In this document: piece after piece, positions 27,068-37,024 of the stretch
Layout of the letters: each line of letters begins with the position of its first letter
Position numbering within the stretch: position 1 is the first letter of the stretch
Origin: an uncultured Flavobacteriales bacterium
Lineage (GTDB): Bacteria; Bacteroidota; Bacteroidia; Flavobacteriales; BACL11
NCBI GenBank assembly: GCA_905612305.1
Contig: CAJQRK010000027.1
Location: 1 to 64,000 of the forward strand
Direction: 5' to 3'
DNA: 64,000 nucleotides
Position numbers and translations under genes: made by a program
Notes under the pieces: model-generated
What the model saw: the letters and a program-made list of their open reading frames with translations, nothing else
What the model was told of the DNA's origin: nothing
Databases searched by the model: none

Positions 27068-30000
27068 TATGAAAAAACTATTTTACTTTTTAATATCACT
27101 GTTTTTAATGACAGAGGTTACGGCTCAAAACCCAGGAGATACAATTACTGTACAAACCTTTATTCATGATGCATGGACTGATGGATCTGGCAATTCAACA
27201 GGTAGTGGCGCAAGAGATACCATAGCTTATTTTCCAAATGACACGAATTTAACTTTTGAAAAAATAATTATGTCTTATAATATGAGGTGTAAAGATAATA
27301 ATAGTAATAATCCTGGAGGGAATTCAAGAATTGGTTGCGGGGCATGGGACTATAGTTGCCAAACATATATACACGACTCAACAAGAATTGATTCTATTTT
27401 ATCTAAGCAGGCAAGCCATACTATCTCATCTTTTTCTGGTAACATTTATAATTATTCTTTAAGTCCAGTTTATAATTATTACCAATTTCAGCAGCAAACC
27501 GCTTTAATCAATTTAACTATTTCTGAAGACACTATTCATATAGGGAATGGGGCAGACTCTCTTAATTTTGTAATTGCAACAGAGCAAAATTCGCATAAAT
27601 CTCAGTTTTTGTATAAAGCAAATGAGTTGGCTGCATTAGGATTGTTAAATGACACCATCAATGCTCTTTCGCTAAATGTTCTAAGTGGTAGTCAGACAGC
27701 AAATTTCTTAACAATAAAATTAAAGTTGACTACTGATAGTGTGTTAGGTAATATCAACCCTCATATAAATGGATTTACGGAAGTTTACAATGCAAATACA
27801 CTACTTAATAGTGGAGTTAACCGATTCCAATTCATAAATGATTTTGTTTGGGATTCAGTATCCAATATTATAGTGGAATTCTCAATAACAAATTCAACCA
27901 ATGGAAGTGCAACTTTGATTGAAGGAGAGCAAACAAACAATAATTTAGGATTGTTTTCAAATGATGCAAATCATATAACTGTAAATTCTGCTGAAAGTAT
28001 TGATCTTCCAACTACTACAATGAACAGTATTTCTAATGAAATTACTGTTTCATTTTGGATAAATGGGAATGCAAATGTATTGCCCCAAAATACTACACTA
28101 ATAGAAGGATATGATGCTAATAATTACAGAACTTTAAACATTCACTTTCCATGGAGTAATGGCAGAATGTATTGGGATTGTGGAAATAGTGGGACCTCAT
28201 CTTGCGATAGAATTGACAAAGCAGCATCTTTAAGTGAATATACTGATGGATGGAGTCATTGGGCATTTACAAAAAATGCAACTACAGGAGATTTGAAAAT
28301 ATACAGAAATGGTGTATTGTGGCACTCAGGAACTGGACATACCAGAACAATAGATATTGCAACATTAAAATTAGCAAGTCAGGGTAATGCTAATGGATGG
28401 TTTTGGGATGGACATATTAAAGAGGTAAGAATATTTGATAAAGAACTTTCTATAGCAACTATAAATGATTGGATGATAAAACGAATTAATAATTCACATC
28501 CTGATTATACAAATTTAGTTGCTCATTATCCTTTAAATGAGGGTATAGGGACAACATCGCTAGACAATACAATAAATCAACAAATTGCAACTTTTAGCGG
28601 AAATGTTAATTGGAATTATACCAGAGGAAATGCAATAGGTCAGTTTTTTACAGAAGTAAATTCCCGACCAAATATTAACTTTTACCAAGGTCAATATTCT
28701 TTAACTTTAACTACTGATACCATTTTAGATTCATTAATTGCTAGCGCAAATACTGTTACACAATACGCAATAGTGCCCAATTATGGAATTTTACAAAATG
28801 ACAGTATTGCTACTATTTCTACTAACACTTATTGGGAGGCATTGTCTTATTTATTTGATGCAAATGGGAATATGTTAAGCGTAGATTCTGTAAGTATTGA
28901 TGGGTCAATTTCTATTACTGATTTAACCTATTATAAACGTTATCCCATGGCTTTTCAAATCATGTCATTTGTTACTCCCTACGGTATGGGGGTAGATTTT
29001 GGGGCTACTGGCAAAACCTGGTATTTTGATGTTACTGATTATGCTCCTGTATTAAAAGGAAATAAACAAATTACAATGAGTGGTGGTGGACAATGGCAGG
29101 AGGATATGGATATTAAATTTTTATTTATTGTAGGAACTCCTACTAGAGATGTATTAGAGATGCAGCAAATTTGGAGGCCACAATCTAAAGGATATAGTAC
29201 TATTATGTCAGATGATGCATTTGAAGCAAGATCTCATGCTTTATTGTCAAATGCCACTTCTTTTAAACTAAGAACCTCTATTACGGGACATGGACAAGAA
29301 GGAGAATTCATTCCAAGAACTCATACTTTAAATTTAGATGGTTCAAATCCTTCTACCTATAGTTGGCAAGTATGGACGGAATGTGCCGACAATCCTATTT
29401 ATCCACAAGGAGGCACTTGGATTTACGATAGAGCAGGATGGTGTCCAGGTAAAGCAACGGATTTAAGAGAGGATGATATTACCCCATTTGTTACTCCAGG
29501 CCAATCACATATTTTTGATTATGGAATAGATGGAGCTTCTGGATCCTCAAATTATTGGGTGAATTGTCAATTAGTAAGTTATGACGACCCTAATCACTCT
29601 TTAGATGCTGCTATTATTGATATTCTATCTCCTACCAATCAAATACTACACGTGCGAACTAATCCTCTATGTTCAAAACCTAAAATTACAATACAAAATA
29701 CTGGAAATACAACATTAACTTCATTACAAATTGAATATTGGGCTAATGGAGCTACATCACATGAAATGTATCAATGGAATGGAAATCTTAATTTTCTTGA
29801 AAAAGAAGAGGTTGAATTGCCTGACCCCGCTTCTTTATGGGGTAATATAGCTGCCAATAATAATATATTTCATGTTATAATTTCGTTGCCTAATAATGCA
29901 ACTGATCAGTATTATTTTAATAATATTATGAGTTCTACTTTTGAATCTGCTCCTACATATCCAAATACCTTTACGTTATGGTTTCAAACAAATAGTGGGG

Positions 30001-30916
30001 TGGTAAATTCTTCAACTCAAGTTTCCGAATCTTCATGGGAATTCTTTGATAATAATGAGAACTCAATATATGCTAGTGGTGATTTAATCTCAAACACACA
30101 ATTTAGAGATACGCTAACCTTTGATAATGGCTGCTATGTTTTTAAAATCACTGATACCGATGATGATGGATTCGATTTTTGGGCAAATAATGATGGAGGA
30201 GGAATGGCTAGATTTCGTGAGATTGGAGCAAGTTGGCTAAAATCTTTTGATGGTGATTTTGGGAGATTTATTCATCATGAATTTAGAGTAGAAAGCAACT
30301 CATCATCTATTGAGCAAGAGAATTATAATGTAAATATTTACCCTAATCCATCTAGAGATGACATAATAGTAAGTGGAGATTTATCGATATTTTCCAAATT
30401 TTCAATTGTAGATAATTTAGGAAAAGTTCTACTTACGGAGCAGATAAATAAAAATTCAGTCTCACAAAAAATAAATATTAAATCTCTTGCAAAAGGAATT
30501 TATTTTATTGAAATTGATAATGGTAAAATTATTAGAAAAATAGTAAAACAATAAATGAAATATTGTAATAGTTTAACGGAGTTTTCTCGTTTTAAAACAC
30601 GAGAAGTAAAGGTAGGCGATTTAGGATTTGGAGGAGGCAATCCAATTCGCATACAATCCATGACCATAACGGATACAATGGATACCATTGCTACTGTTGA
30701 GGAATCAATACGAATGATAGAAGCAGGTTGTGAGCTTGTGCGTATTACTGCTCCTAGTAAAAAGGAGGCTCATAATTTACAAAACATAAAAGATGAATTA
30801 AGAAAAAGAGGATATAATGCTCCTATTGTTGCTGATATTCATTTCACACCTAATGCGGCTGAAATTGCAGCTCGTATTGTAGAAAAGGTAAGGATAAACC
30901 CTGGGAACTATGCTGA
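27001..30916 (+). repeat. Tandem duplication unit B
   Basis: Begins with a DUF502 3' fragment, then PNGase F-like copy 2 and the first 120 codons of intact ispG. It is longer than unit A mainly because copy 2 carries an extra internal domain. Confidence 0.8.
27069..30554 (+). CDS. PNGase F-like T9SS-exported protein with LamG insert, copy 2
   Basis: 1161 aa paralogue of the gene at 24431. Signal peptide MKKLFYFLISLFLMTEVTAQ. The N-terminal cysteine segment is RIGCGAWDYSCQTYI. Unlike copy 1 it carries a LamG/concanavalin-type domain around residues 305-475 (EITVSFWINGNANV, WSHWAFTKNATTGDLKIYRNG, GHIKEVRIFDKELS). Shared blocks resume with MSFVTPYGMGVDFG, FDVTDYAPVLKG, FIVGTPTRDVLE, PQGGTWIYDRAGWCPG and FWANNDGGGMARFREIGASW. 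T9SS type A domain at the end (IYPNPSRDDIIVSG). The inserted domain suggests glycan binding. Its stop abuts the ispG ATG. Confidence 0.82.
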   Translation: MKKLFYFLISLFLMTEVTAQNPGDTITVQTFIHDAWTDGSGNSTGSGARDTIAYFPNDTNLTFEKIIMSYNMRCKDNNSNNPGGNSRIGCGAWDYSCQTYIHDSTRIDSILSKQASHTISSFSGNIYNYSLSPVYNYYQFQQQTALINLTISEDTIHIGNGADSLNFVIATEQNSHKSQFLYKANELAALGLLNDTINALSLNVLSGSQTANFLTIKLKLTTDSVLGNINPHINGFTEVYNANTLLNSGVNRFQFINDFVWDSVSNIIVEFSITNSTNGSATLIEGEQTNNNLGLFSNDANHITVNSAESIDLPTTTMNSISNEITVSFWINGNANVLPQNTTLIEGYDANNYRTLNIHFPWSNGRMYWDCGNSGTSSCDRIDKAASLSEYTDGWSHWAFTKNATTGDLKIYRNGVLWHSGTGHTRTIDIATLKLASQGNANGWFWDGHIKEVRIFDKELSIATINDWMIKRINNSHPDYTNLVAHYPLNEGIGTTSLDNTINQQIATFSGNVNWNYTRGNAIGQFFTEVNSRPNINFYQGQYSLTLTTDTILDSLIASANTVTQYAIVPNYGILQNDSIATISTNTYWEALSYLFDANGNMLSVDSVSIDGSISITDLTYYKRYPMAFQIMSFVTPYGMGVDFGATGKTWYFDVTDYAPVLKGNKQITMSGGGQWQEDMDIKFLFIVGTPTRDVLEMQQIWRPQSKGYSTIMSDDAFEARSHALLSNATSFKLRTSITGHGQEGEFIPRTHTLNLDGSNPSTYSWQVWTECADNPIYPQGGTWIYDRAGWCPGKATDLREDDITPFVTPGQSHIFDYGIDGASGSSNYWVNCQLVSYDDPNHSLDAAIIDILSPTNQILHVRTNPLCSKPKITIQNTGNTTLTSLQIEYWANGATSHEMYQWNGNLNFLEKEEVELPDPASLWGNIAANNNIFHVIISLPNNATDQYYFNNIMSSTFESAPTYPNTFTLWFQTNSGVVNSSTQVSESSWEFFDNNENSIYASGDLISNTQFRDTLTFDNGCYVFKITDTDDDGFDFWANNDGGGMARFREIGASWLKSFDGDFGRFIHHEFRVESNSSSIEQENYNVNIYPNPSRDDIIVSGDLSIFSKFSIVDNLGKVLLTEQINKNSVSQKINIKSLAKGIYFIEIDNGKIIRKIVKQ

Positions 30917-32468
30917 TAAAAAGAAATTTGAAGAATTAGAATACACTGATGAAAGTTACATTGCAGAACTTGTAAGAATAAAAGAGAAATTTATTCCTCT
31001 TGTAAGAATTTGTAAAGAGCATGGGACTGCTATGCGAATAGGAACCAATCACGGCTCGCTTTCCGACAGAATATTGAGTAGATATGGAGATACTGCTAAG
31101 GGGATGGTGGAGTCGGCTATGGAATTTTTACGTATTTGCCAAGATGAAGATTATCATGAAATTATCCTTTCCATGAAAGCGTCTAACACCAGAGTAATGG
31201 TGCAGGCCTACCGATTGTTGGTAGCGGAAATGATAAAAGAAGGCATGAATTACCCCCTTCATTTGGGAGTAACAGAAGCTGGTGAAGGAGAGGATGGAAG
31301 AATAAAATCGGCAGTAGGAATTGGAACACTTTTAGCAGATGGAATAGGAGATACCATCCGAGTTTCCCTTACGGAAGCTCCAGAATACGAAATCCCAGTT
31401 GCTCAAAAACTACTAACTCATTTTGAGGGGATTGAAAGACATGAAAAGATAGAAGAAATAATAAACAACCCGCTACACTCTTTTGATTATGCAAGAAGAG
31501 AAACTGTTGAAGTTTTAAATTTAGGAGGAGGAAATGTTCCTGTAGTGATAGCTGATTTCTGCCTAAAAGAAGAAATTACGCCTGCCTCCTTTTTTGCTTT
31601 GGGATATAACTATTCTGTTCCATTGGATAAATGGCATATTTCCGATATGGCGGCCGATTATGTTTTTGCAGGCAATAATGATGTAAATTTTGAAGTTCCA
31701 GGAACTTTAGGAGTTATTTTCAATTATCAAAAATGGTTAACACGCAAAAAGGGATATCCTTTTTTAACCATAAATGATTATTTAGACGAAACGGAACTAT
31801 CCAAGAAACTTAATGTAGTTTATGTTTGTCTTTCAGAATTATCTGAAGAGTTATACGATAAATTGAAAGGTGACAAAACAGCTGTTTTGATGATAGATAC
31901 TTACAATGAAAACGGATTGGCAGAACAGAGAAAACTCTTTACTGAGCTTATGACAAATAATATTAAGACTCCGGTAATAATTGGGAGATCTTATGTTGAT
32001 TTGTCAGAACAGCAATTACAACTTTCAGCAAGTTCTGATTTTGGAGCTTTGCTTTTAGACGGATTAGGAGATGGTATTTTTATTGCAGCAGAAAATTGCG
32101 GTTCGTCCCAATCTATAAATTCTTTAGCATTCGGTATTTTACAAGCAAGTAGAACAAGAATTTCTAAAACGGAATATATTTCTTGCCCGAGTTGCGGAAG
32201 AACTCTTTTTGATTTACAAGAAACCACTGCAAAAATCAGAAAAGAAACCAATCATTTGAAAGGAGTTAAAATTGGAATTATGGGTTGTATTGTAAATGGC
32301 CCTGGAGAAATGGCGGATGCTGATTATGGTTATGTTGGAACAGGAAAAGGGAAAATTACCCTTTACAAACAACAAACAGTTGTAGAGAAAAATATCCCTG
32401 AAAGTGAAGCGGTAAATGCATTAATTAGCCTTATAAAAACACATGGAGATTGGGTAGAGAAAAACTAA
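30555..32468 (+). CDS. ispG: 4-hydroxy-3-methylbut-2-enyl-diphosphate synthase (long form)
   Basis: Converts MEcPP to HMBPP in the MEP isoprenoid pathway using a 4Fe-4S cluster. At 637 aa this is the long three-domain type with an insert between barrel and cluster domain, as in Bacteroidota, chlamydiae and plants. Barrel features are [26 protein letters not shown] and [13 protein letters not shown]. Cluster ligands lie in [13 protein letters not shown] and [19 protein letters not shown]. It has 4 bp of overlap with the convergent purT. The upstream gene stop and this ATG are adjacent (TAAATG). Confidence 0.96.
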   Translation: MKYCNSLTEFSRFKTREVKVGDLGFGGGNPIRIQSMTITDTMDTIATVEESIRMIEAGCELVRITAPSKKEAHNLQNIKDELRKRGYNAPIVADIHFTPNAAEIAARIVEKVRINPGNYADKKKFEELEYTDESYIAELVRIKEKFIPLVRICKEHGTAMRIGTNHGSLSDRILSRYGDTAKGMVESAMEFLRICQDEDYHEIILSMKASNTRVMVQAYRLLVAEMIKEGMNYPLHLGVTEAGEGEDGRIKSAVGIGTLLADGIGDTIRVSLTEAPEYEIPVAQKLLTHFEGIERHEKIEEIINNPLHSFDYARRETVEVLNLGGGNVPVVIADFCLKEEITPASFFALGYNYSVPLDKWHISDMAADYVFAGNNDVNFEVPGTLGVIFNYQKWLTRKKGYPFLTINDYLDETELSKKLNVVYVCLSELSEELYDKLKGDKTAVLMIDTYNENGLAEQRKLFTELMTNNIKTPVIIGRSYVDLSEQQLQLSASSDFGALLLDGLGDGIFIAAENCGSSQSINSLAFGILQASRTRISKTEYISCPSCGRTLFDLQETTAKIRKETNHLKGVKIGIMGCIVNGPGEMADADYGYVGTGKGKITLYKQQTVVEKNIPESEAVNALISLIKTHGDWVEKN

Positions 32469-33625
32469 TCTACCTTTATTTGAGAGGCAACTTCTTTGGC
32501 TTTACTCACTAAGTCGGCAACCTCTTCATTTCCATATGCAAGAGCAACGGCCATTCTTCTGTAAGGGCGTGTAATTGGCTTTCCGAAAATTTTAAAATCT
32601 GTATTTATAAAATTTGCTGCTGCTTCTAATCCTAAAAAAACAGGTAATTCTGCACCTTCTTTTTTGGCTAATACTACGGCTGAAGCTCCGTTTCTAACAA
32701 GTTGAATATCCATTACAGGTATTCCTAAAATAGCACGAGAATGTAATTCAAATTCAGTAAAATTTTGTGTTCCAGCCAATGTTACCATTCCTGTGTCGTG
32801 TGGTCTTGGTGAGAGTTCAGAAAAATAAACTCCATCTTTCCCAATAAAAAATTCTACTCCCCAAATTCCACTACCTCCTAAAGCTTTGGTCACTTTATTA
32901 GCTATCTCTTCGGCCTCTTTTAAATGCCCTTCCTGCATAGTCATAGGCTGCCAACTTTCTTGATAATCTCCTCTTTCTTGTCTGTGTCCGATAGGTGGGC
33001 AAAAAAGCGTATTTCCATTATTTTGAGTAAGTGTTAAAAGTGTAATTTCATAATCAAAATCAATAAATGCTTCTACAATTACTTCCATCAAATCCCCTCT
33101 TGAACCCTCAATAGCATAATTCCATGCTTTCTCAATATCAGCTTCTGTTTTTATAACTGATTGTCCCTTACCTGAACTTGACATTAGAGGCTTTACCACA
33201 CAAGGCATTCCTGTAAATGCTACTCCTTCTTTTAGCTGATGATAAGATGTTGCGTATTTGTATTTTGCGGTTTTAACCTTTAAATCAATAGCTGCCAAAT
33301 CCCGTATTGCCTTACGATTCATAGTGAAATTTGCAGCCTTGGCTGATGGAATTACTGTAAAACCTTGTTTTTCATAATCGTAAAAGCGTTCTGTTCTAAT
33401 ACTCTCTACTTCTGGCACTATAAAATCAGGCTGATGCTTGGCAACAATTCTATCTAATTCCGCTCCATCTAACATATTGATTATCTCAAACTCATGCGCA
33501 ACTTGCATAGCGGGAGCGTTCTCGTAATTATCCACTGCAATTACATATTGGCCTAATCTTTGCATAGCAATCACCACCTCTTTGCCTAGCTCTCCTGATC
33601 CTAATAAAAGTATTTTCTTTCTCAT
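32465..33625 (-). CDS. purT: Formate-dependent phosphoribosylglycinamide formyltransferase
   Basis: ATP-grasp enzyme that formylates GAR with formate in purine synthesis. 386 aa from the ATG at 33625 ([20 protein letters not shown]). The ORF-track start at 33730 is wrong, because its first 35 residues are a translation of tRNA-Ser. Motifs are [69 protein letters not shown] and [15 protein letters not shown]. The start is 24 nt after the tRNA 3' end with no terminator between, so it may share the tRNA promoter. Confidence 0.96.
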   Translation of the reverse strand: MRKKILLLGSGELGKEVVIAMQRLGQYVIAVDNYENAPAMQVAHEFEIINMLDGAELDRIVAKHQPDFIVPEVESIRTERFYDYEKQGFTVIPSAKAANFTMNRKAIRDLAAIDLKVKTAKYKYATSYHQLKEGVAFTGMPCVVKPLMSSSGKGQSVIKTEADIEKAWNYAIEGSRGDLMEVIVEAFIDFDYEITLLTLTQNNGNTLFCPPIGHRQERGDYQESWQPMTMQEGHLKEAEEIANKVTKALGGSGIWGVEFFIGKDGVYFSELSPRPHDTGMVTLAGTQNFTEFELHSRAILGIPVMDIQLVRNGASAVVLAKKEGAELPVFLGLEAAANFINTDFKIFGKPITRPYRRMAVALAYGNEEVADLVSKAKEVASQIKVD

Positions 33626-33649
33626 GAATGAAAAATAGTAAAATAGTTG

Positions 33650-33736
33650 CGGTGAGGAAGGGATTCGAACCCCCGAAACGGTTTCCCGTTTACACGCTTT
33701 CCAAGCGTGCGCCTTAAGCCACTCGGCCACCTCACC
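33650..33736 (-). tRNA. tRNA-Ser (GGA)
   Basis: 87 nt. Acceptor GGTGAGG/CCTCACC closes. Anticodon stem CACGC/GCGTG encloses loop TTGGAAA, anticodon GGA (codons UCC/UCU). A long variable arm (ACGGG-AAA-CCGT) is as expected for Ser, and the T-arm carries GTTCGAATC. Discriminator G; CCA is not encoded. Confidence 0.96.
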
Positions 33737-33746
33737 AATTGGGCGG

Positions 33747-33754
33747 CAAATCTA
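33747..33754 (-). promoter_or_regulatory. -7 box (TAGATTTG) for tRNA-Ser
   Basis: Minus-strand TAGATTTG ends 10 nt upstream of the mature tRNA 5' end. The -33 element is not clear. Confidence 0.5.
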
Positions 33755-33759
33755 AAAAA

Positions 33760-34758
33760 TTACTTGGAAACCTCCCCCCTCAAATCAGTTTGGAATAATT
33801 GCTTGATTTTGTCATTACCTATCTCTTGTCCTAATAAAAACATCAGCTTAGTAATTGCGGCTTCCGTAGTCATATCTTTGCCACAAATAACGCCTGCTTT
33901 CTCAAAAGGTTCATTCGTTTCATATTGTCCTCTTACAGCCTCTCCATGCAAACATTGACTAATGTTCATGATAATTTTTGCCTGCTGTATTCCTTGGCTG
34001 AGCAGGCTTGTAAACTCAGGGTCAGTGGATGCATTTCCTGCTCCAAAACTTTCAATAACTATTCCTTTAGCACTATTGAGAATAGCCTCAATAGTTGCTA
34101 GTTTTATACCTGGAAATAGTTTCAGAATAGCTACATCATCTGAACAATTTTTATGAACGACTAATTCCTTATTTTGCTTTTTTTGTAATACTGATTTGTA
34201 CTTAATATTCACTCCAGCTTCTGCCAAAACAGGGTAATTAGGTGATTCAAAAGCTTCAAAATGTTCTGTATTTACTTTTACCGTTCGATTTGCTTTGTAC
34301 AATTGATCTTCAAAATAAATACACACCTCACTTACTTTTCTACTTGCCGCAATCTCCACTGCCGTGATGAGGTTTTCTTTGGCATCACTTCTTCTTGAAC
34401 CAATAGGAATTTGTGAGCCTGTGAAAATTACAGCCTTATTCAAATTTTCTAACATAAAACTAAAGGCAGATGCCGTATAAGCCATAGTGTCGGTGCCATG
34501 CAGAATTACAAAACCATCATAATTAGCATAATTATTTTCAATAATTTCGGCTATTTCTACCCAAATATTGGGGTGCATATTACTGGAATCAATTGGGTTT
34601 TTTATACTTATGTTTTCTAAATCTAATTCTTCACTTTTCAGCTCAGGAATGGCTTTAAGCAAGCCATCAAAATTGAAAGGAACTAAAGTATTTTTTTCTT
34701 TATCTCTTACCATACCTATGGTTCCACCTGTATATACTAATAAGATTTTCTGTTTCAT
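33760..34758 (-). CDS. ansA: L-asparaginase, type I
   Basis: Hydrolyses asparagine to aspartate and ammonia. 332 aa without a signal peptide, so cytoplasmic type I. The nucleophile threonine lies in LLVYTGGTIGMVRD, and the second catalytic motif is VILHGTDTMAYTASAF. GSQIPIGSRRSDAKENL and IVIESFGAGNAS are family blocks. The start overlaps the tatD stop by 4 bp (ATGA type), which supports coupling. Confidence 0.93.
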   Translation of the reverse strand: MKQKILLVYTGGTIGMVRDKEKNTLVPFNFDGLLKAIPELKSEELDLENISIKNPIDSSNMHPNIWVEIAEIIENNYANYDGFVILHGTDTMAYTASAFSFMLENLNKAVIFTGSQIPIGSRRSDAKENLITAVEIAASRKVSEVCIYFEDQLYKANRTVKVNTEHFEAFESPNYPVLAEAGVNIKYKSVLQKKQNKELVVHKNCSDDVAILKLFPGIKLATIEAILNSAKGIVIESFGAGNASTDPEFTSLLSQGIQQAKIIMNISQCLHGEAVRGQYETNEPFEKAGVICGKDMTTEAAITKLMFLLGQEIGNDKIKQLFQTDLRGEVSK

Positions 34759-35528
34759 AAGTCGAATAATTGTTTAGCATTTTTAGTAGTAATACGAGCC
34801 ACTTCCGAAAGTTCAATAGTATGAATTTCTGCTAGCTTTTCGGCAATATTCACAATGTATTTGCTTTCATTTCTTTTTCCCCTGAAAGGTGTTGGAGCAA
34901 GGTAAGGAGCGTCTGTTTCCAATATCAAATGTTGGATATCAATCTTCTTGATTGTTTTGTCTAATCCTGAATTTTTAAAAGTCAGCACTCCCCCAATTCC
35001 TAAATAAAAACCATCTAAATTAATAACTCTTTGTGCATCTGTAGTGTTTCCTGTAAAGCAATGAAAAACACCTCTTAAATTTTTATCATTTAGCTTTTCA
35101 ATGATTTCTATAGCTTCAGTAAAAGAATCACGCACATGAATAGCAATTGGTAAAGTATAGTGTTTGGCCCATTCAATTTGCTGAATAAAGGCTTTTTTTT
35201 GGATTTCAAGCGTGGATTTATCCCAATGCAGATCCAAACCAATCTCCCCAACAGCAATATACTTCCCTGTCGCTAATTCTTGCTGAACATGTTGCAGTTC
35301 ACTAGTTGAGGTTTCCGCTTTTACATCACATGGATGTAAGCCCATCATAGCAAAACAATTATTAGGGAATTCAGCACATAAATTGTTTATCCCTTTAGTA
35401 TATTCACTAGAGATATTAGGCAGTAGAATAGTGTTTACCCCCGCACTAATAGCTGCTTTTACTACTACCGTTCTATCTTGATCAAATTCAGAACTGTATA
35501 AATGGCTGTGGGTATCAATTAATTTCAT
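34755..35528 (-). CDS. tatD: TatD family metal-dependent DNase
   Basis: 257 aa TIM-barrel hydrolase of the TatD/YcfH family (DNA quality control or RNA processing in other bacteria). Metal ligands are DTHSHL at the N-terminus, GEIGLDLHW (Glu), PIAIHVRDS, GVFHCFTG and LETDAPYLAP. It precedes ansA, overlapping by 4 bp. Confidence 0.94.
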   Translation of the reverse strand: MKLIDTHSHLYSSEFDQDRTVVVKAAISAGVNTILLPNISSEYTKGINNLCAEFPNNCFAMMGLHPCDVKAETSTSELQHVQQELATGKYIAVGEIGLDLHWDKSTLEIQKKAFIQQIEWAKHYTLPIAIHVRDSFTEAIEIIEKLNDKNLRGVFHCFTGNTTDAQRVINLDGFYLGIGGVLTFKNSGLDKTIKKIDIQHLILETDAPYLAPTPFRGKRNESKYIVNIAEKLAEIHTIELSEVARITTKNAKQLFDL

Positions 35529-35533
35529 GATGA

Positions 35534-35541
35534 CAAAATTA
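35534..35541 (-). promoter_or_regulatory. -7 box (TAATTTTG) for tatD-ansA
   Basis: Minus-strand TAATTTTG ends about 5 nt before the tatD ATG, suggesting a very short leader. No clear TTG element. Confidence 0.4.
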
Positions 35542-35566
35542 GGATAATTTCTTTAGTTTTACACCT

Positions 35567-36523
35567 GTGCAAAAACCATTAAAAATATTAGTTGTTAGAT
35601 TTTCCTCAATTGGCGATATAGTACTGACTAGTCCTGTAGTTCGTATGCTAAAAAAACAATTGAATGCACAGGTGCATTTTCTTACTAAATCAGCATATGT
35701 TTCAATTCTTAAAAACAATCCTTATATTGATTCAATTTATCAAATTGATAATTCTATAAATGAGGTTATTGCTAATTTAAAAAAGGAAAATTATGATTAC
35801 GTAATTGACTTGCATCATAATTTTCGCACACAAATTTTGAAATTTAGATTGGGCGTTCCTTCAAGAAGCTTCAACAAGCTAAATGTGGAAAAGTTCATGC
35901 TAAATACCTTTAAAATGAATAGTTTGCCTGAAATACATATTGTAGATAGATACTTAGCTACCGTAACCAATTTAGGTGTAAAAAACGACAATGAGGGTCT
36001 AGATTTTTTTCTTTCAGCGGCTGATAAAGTGGAATTAAGTTTATTCCCAAAAGAGTATATCTCTTTTGTGATTGGAGGGCAACATTCCACTAAAATTCTG
36101 CCCAACAATAAAATAATTTCAATTATCAAAAAGATAGAAAAACCTGTTTTGTTAATTGGCGCCTCTAAAGATGCGATAAGAGGAGAGCAAATAATTGACC
36201 AAACTGAGAATACAATAAATACGTGCGGAAAATATTCGCTTTTACAATCTGCTTTTCTCATTCAGCAAGCCCAATCAGTAATTACCCACGATACCGGAAT
36301 GATGCATATTGCAGCGGCTTTTAAAAAGAAAATTTATTCAGTTTGGGGAAATACAGTTCCCGCATTTGGGATGTATCCTTATAAGGCAGATGTGAATTCT
36401 AAAATAATTGAGGTGAAGGATTTAAATTGCCGTCCTTGCTCCAAAATTGGGTATGATAAATGCCCAAAAGGACATTTTAAATGCATGCAAGAAATTGATG
36501 AAAATTTATTTTTAAGCGAATAA
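35567..36523 (+). CDS. Glycosyltransferase family 9 (heptosyltransferase-like)
   Basis: 318 aa. The start is GTG; no ATG precedes the conserved N-terminus KILVVRFSSIGDIVLTSPVV, which must be included. The donor-site region has ITHDTGMMHIAAAFKKKIYSVWGNT. The cysteine-rich end (LNCRPCSKIGYDKCPKGHFKCM) is common in Bacteroidota GT9 proteins. Probably adds a core sugar to lipopolysaccharide, in keeping with kdsB nearby. Its 3' end overlaps the convergent thioesterase by 12 bp. Confidence 0.88.
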   Translation: MQKPLKILVVRFSSIGDIVLTSPVVRMLKKQLNAQVHFLTKSAYVSILKNNPYIDSIYQIDNSINEVIANLKKENYDYVIDLHHNFRTQILKFRLGVPSRSFNKLNVEKFMLNTFKMNSLPEIHIVDRYLATVTNLGVKNDNEGLDFFLSAADKVELSLFPKEYISFVIGGQHSTKILPNNKIISIIKKIEKPVLLIGASKDAIRGEQIIDQTENTINTCGKYSLLQSAFLIQQAQSVITHDTGMMHIAAAFKKKIYSVWGNTVPAFGMYPYKADVNSKIIEVKDLNCRPCSKIGYDKCPKGHFKCMQEIDENLFLSE

Positions 36524-37021
36524 TGCTTTTAGTTCAGTAGCATCTTTTGTTTCCATTTTACCAGATAATATTAATGATAATTGCTTTCTTCTTAACGCTC
36601 CATCATATCTGATTTTCTCTAATTCAGTCTCAGGAGCTACTGCAGAAACCTTGATAGGCCTCCCCATATTATCGACTGCTACAAAAGTGTAAATTGCTTC
36701 ATTGCATTTTGTTTTCTTTCCAGAAAGAGTATCTTCAATCCATACATCAATAAATATCTCCATAGATGATGAAAAGGCTCTAGAGATATTTGCCTCCAGA
36801 GTAACAATACTGCCTTTAGGAATTGGGTGTTCAAAAGAAACATTATTTACAGATGCGGTTACACATGTTCGGTTACAATGTCTATGCGCAGTAATTGCAG
36901 CGGCAATATCCATCCAATGCAGCAGCCTTCCTCCCATCAAATTATTAAGATTGTTGGTATCGTTAGGCAATACAATTTCAGTTAAAATTGCTCTTGACTC
37001 TTTTGGGTTTTTTGTTATCAT
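36512..37021 (-). CDS. Acyl-CoA thioesterase (hotdog fold)
   Basis: 169 aa, YciA/BACH-like. Characteristic are PNDTNNLNNLMGGRLLHWMDIAAAI with the catalytic Asn/Asp region, VNNVSFEHPIPKGSIVTLEA, and NEAIYTFVAVDNMGRP. Hydrolyses fatty acyl-CoA; chain-length preference is not readable. It follows the SPOR gene by 3 nt. Confidence 0.9.
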   Translation of the reverse strand: MITKNPKESRAILTEIVLPNDTNNLNNLMGGRLLHWMDIAAAITAHRHCNRTCVTASVNNVSFEHPIPKGSIVTLEANISRAFSSSMEIFIDVWIEDTLSGKKTKCNEAIYTFVAVDNMGRPIKVSAVAPETELEKIRYDGALRRKQLSLILSGKMETKDATELKALFA

Positions 37022-37024
37022 TAT

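Noticed and set aside
33626-33730. N-terminal 35 residues of the purT ORF ([16 protein letters not shown]...)
   Set aside because: This is the translation of tRNA-Ser (33650-33736); the true purT start is the ATG at 33625.
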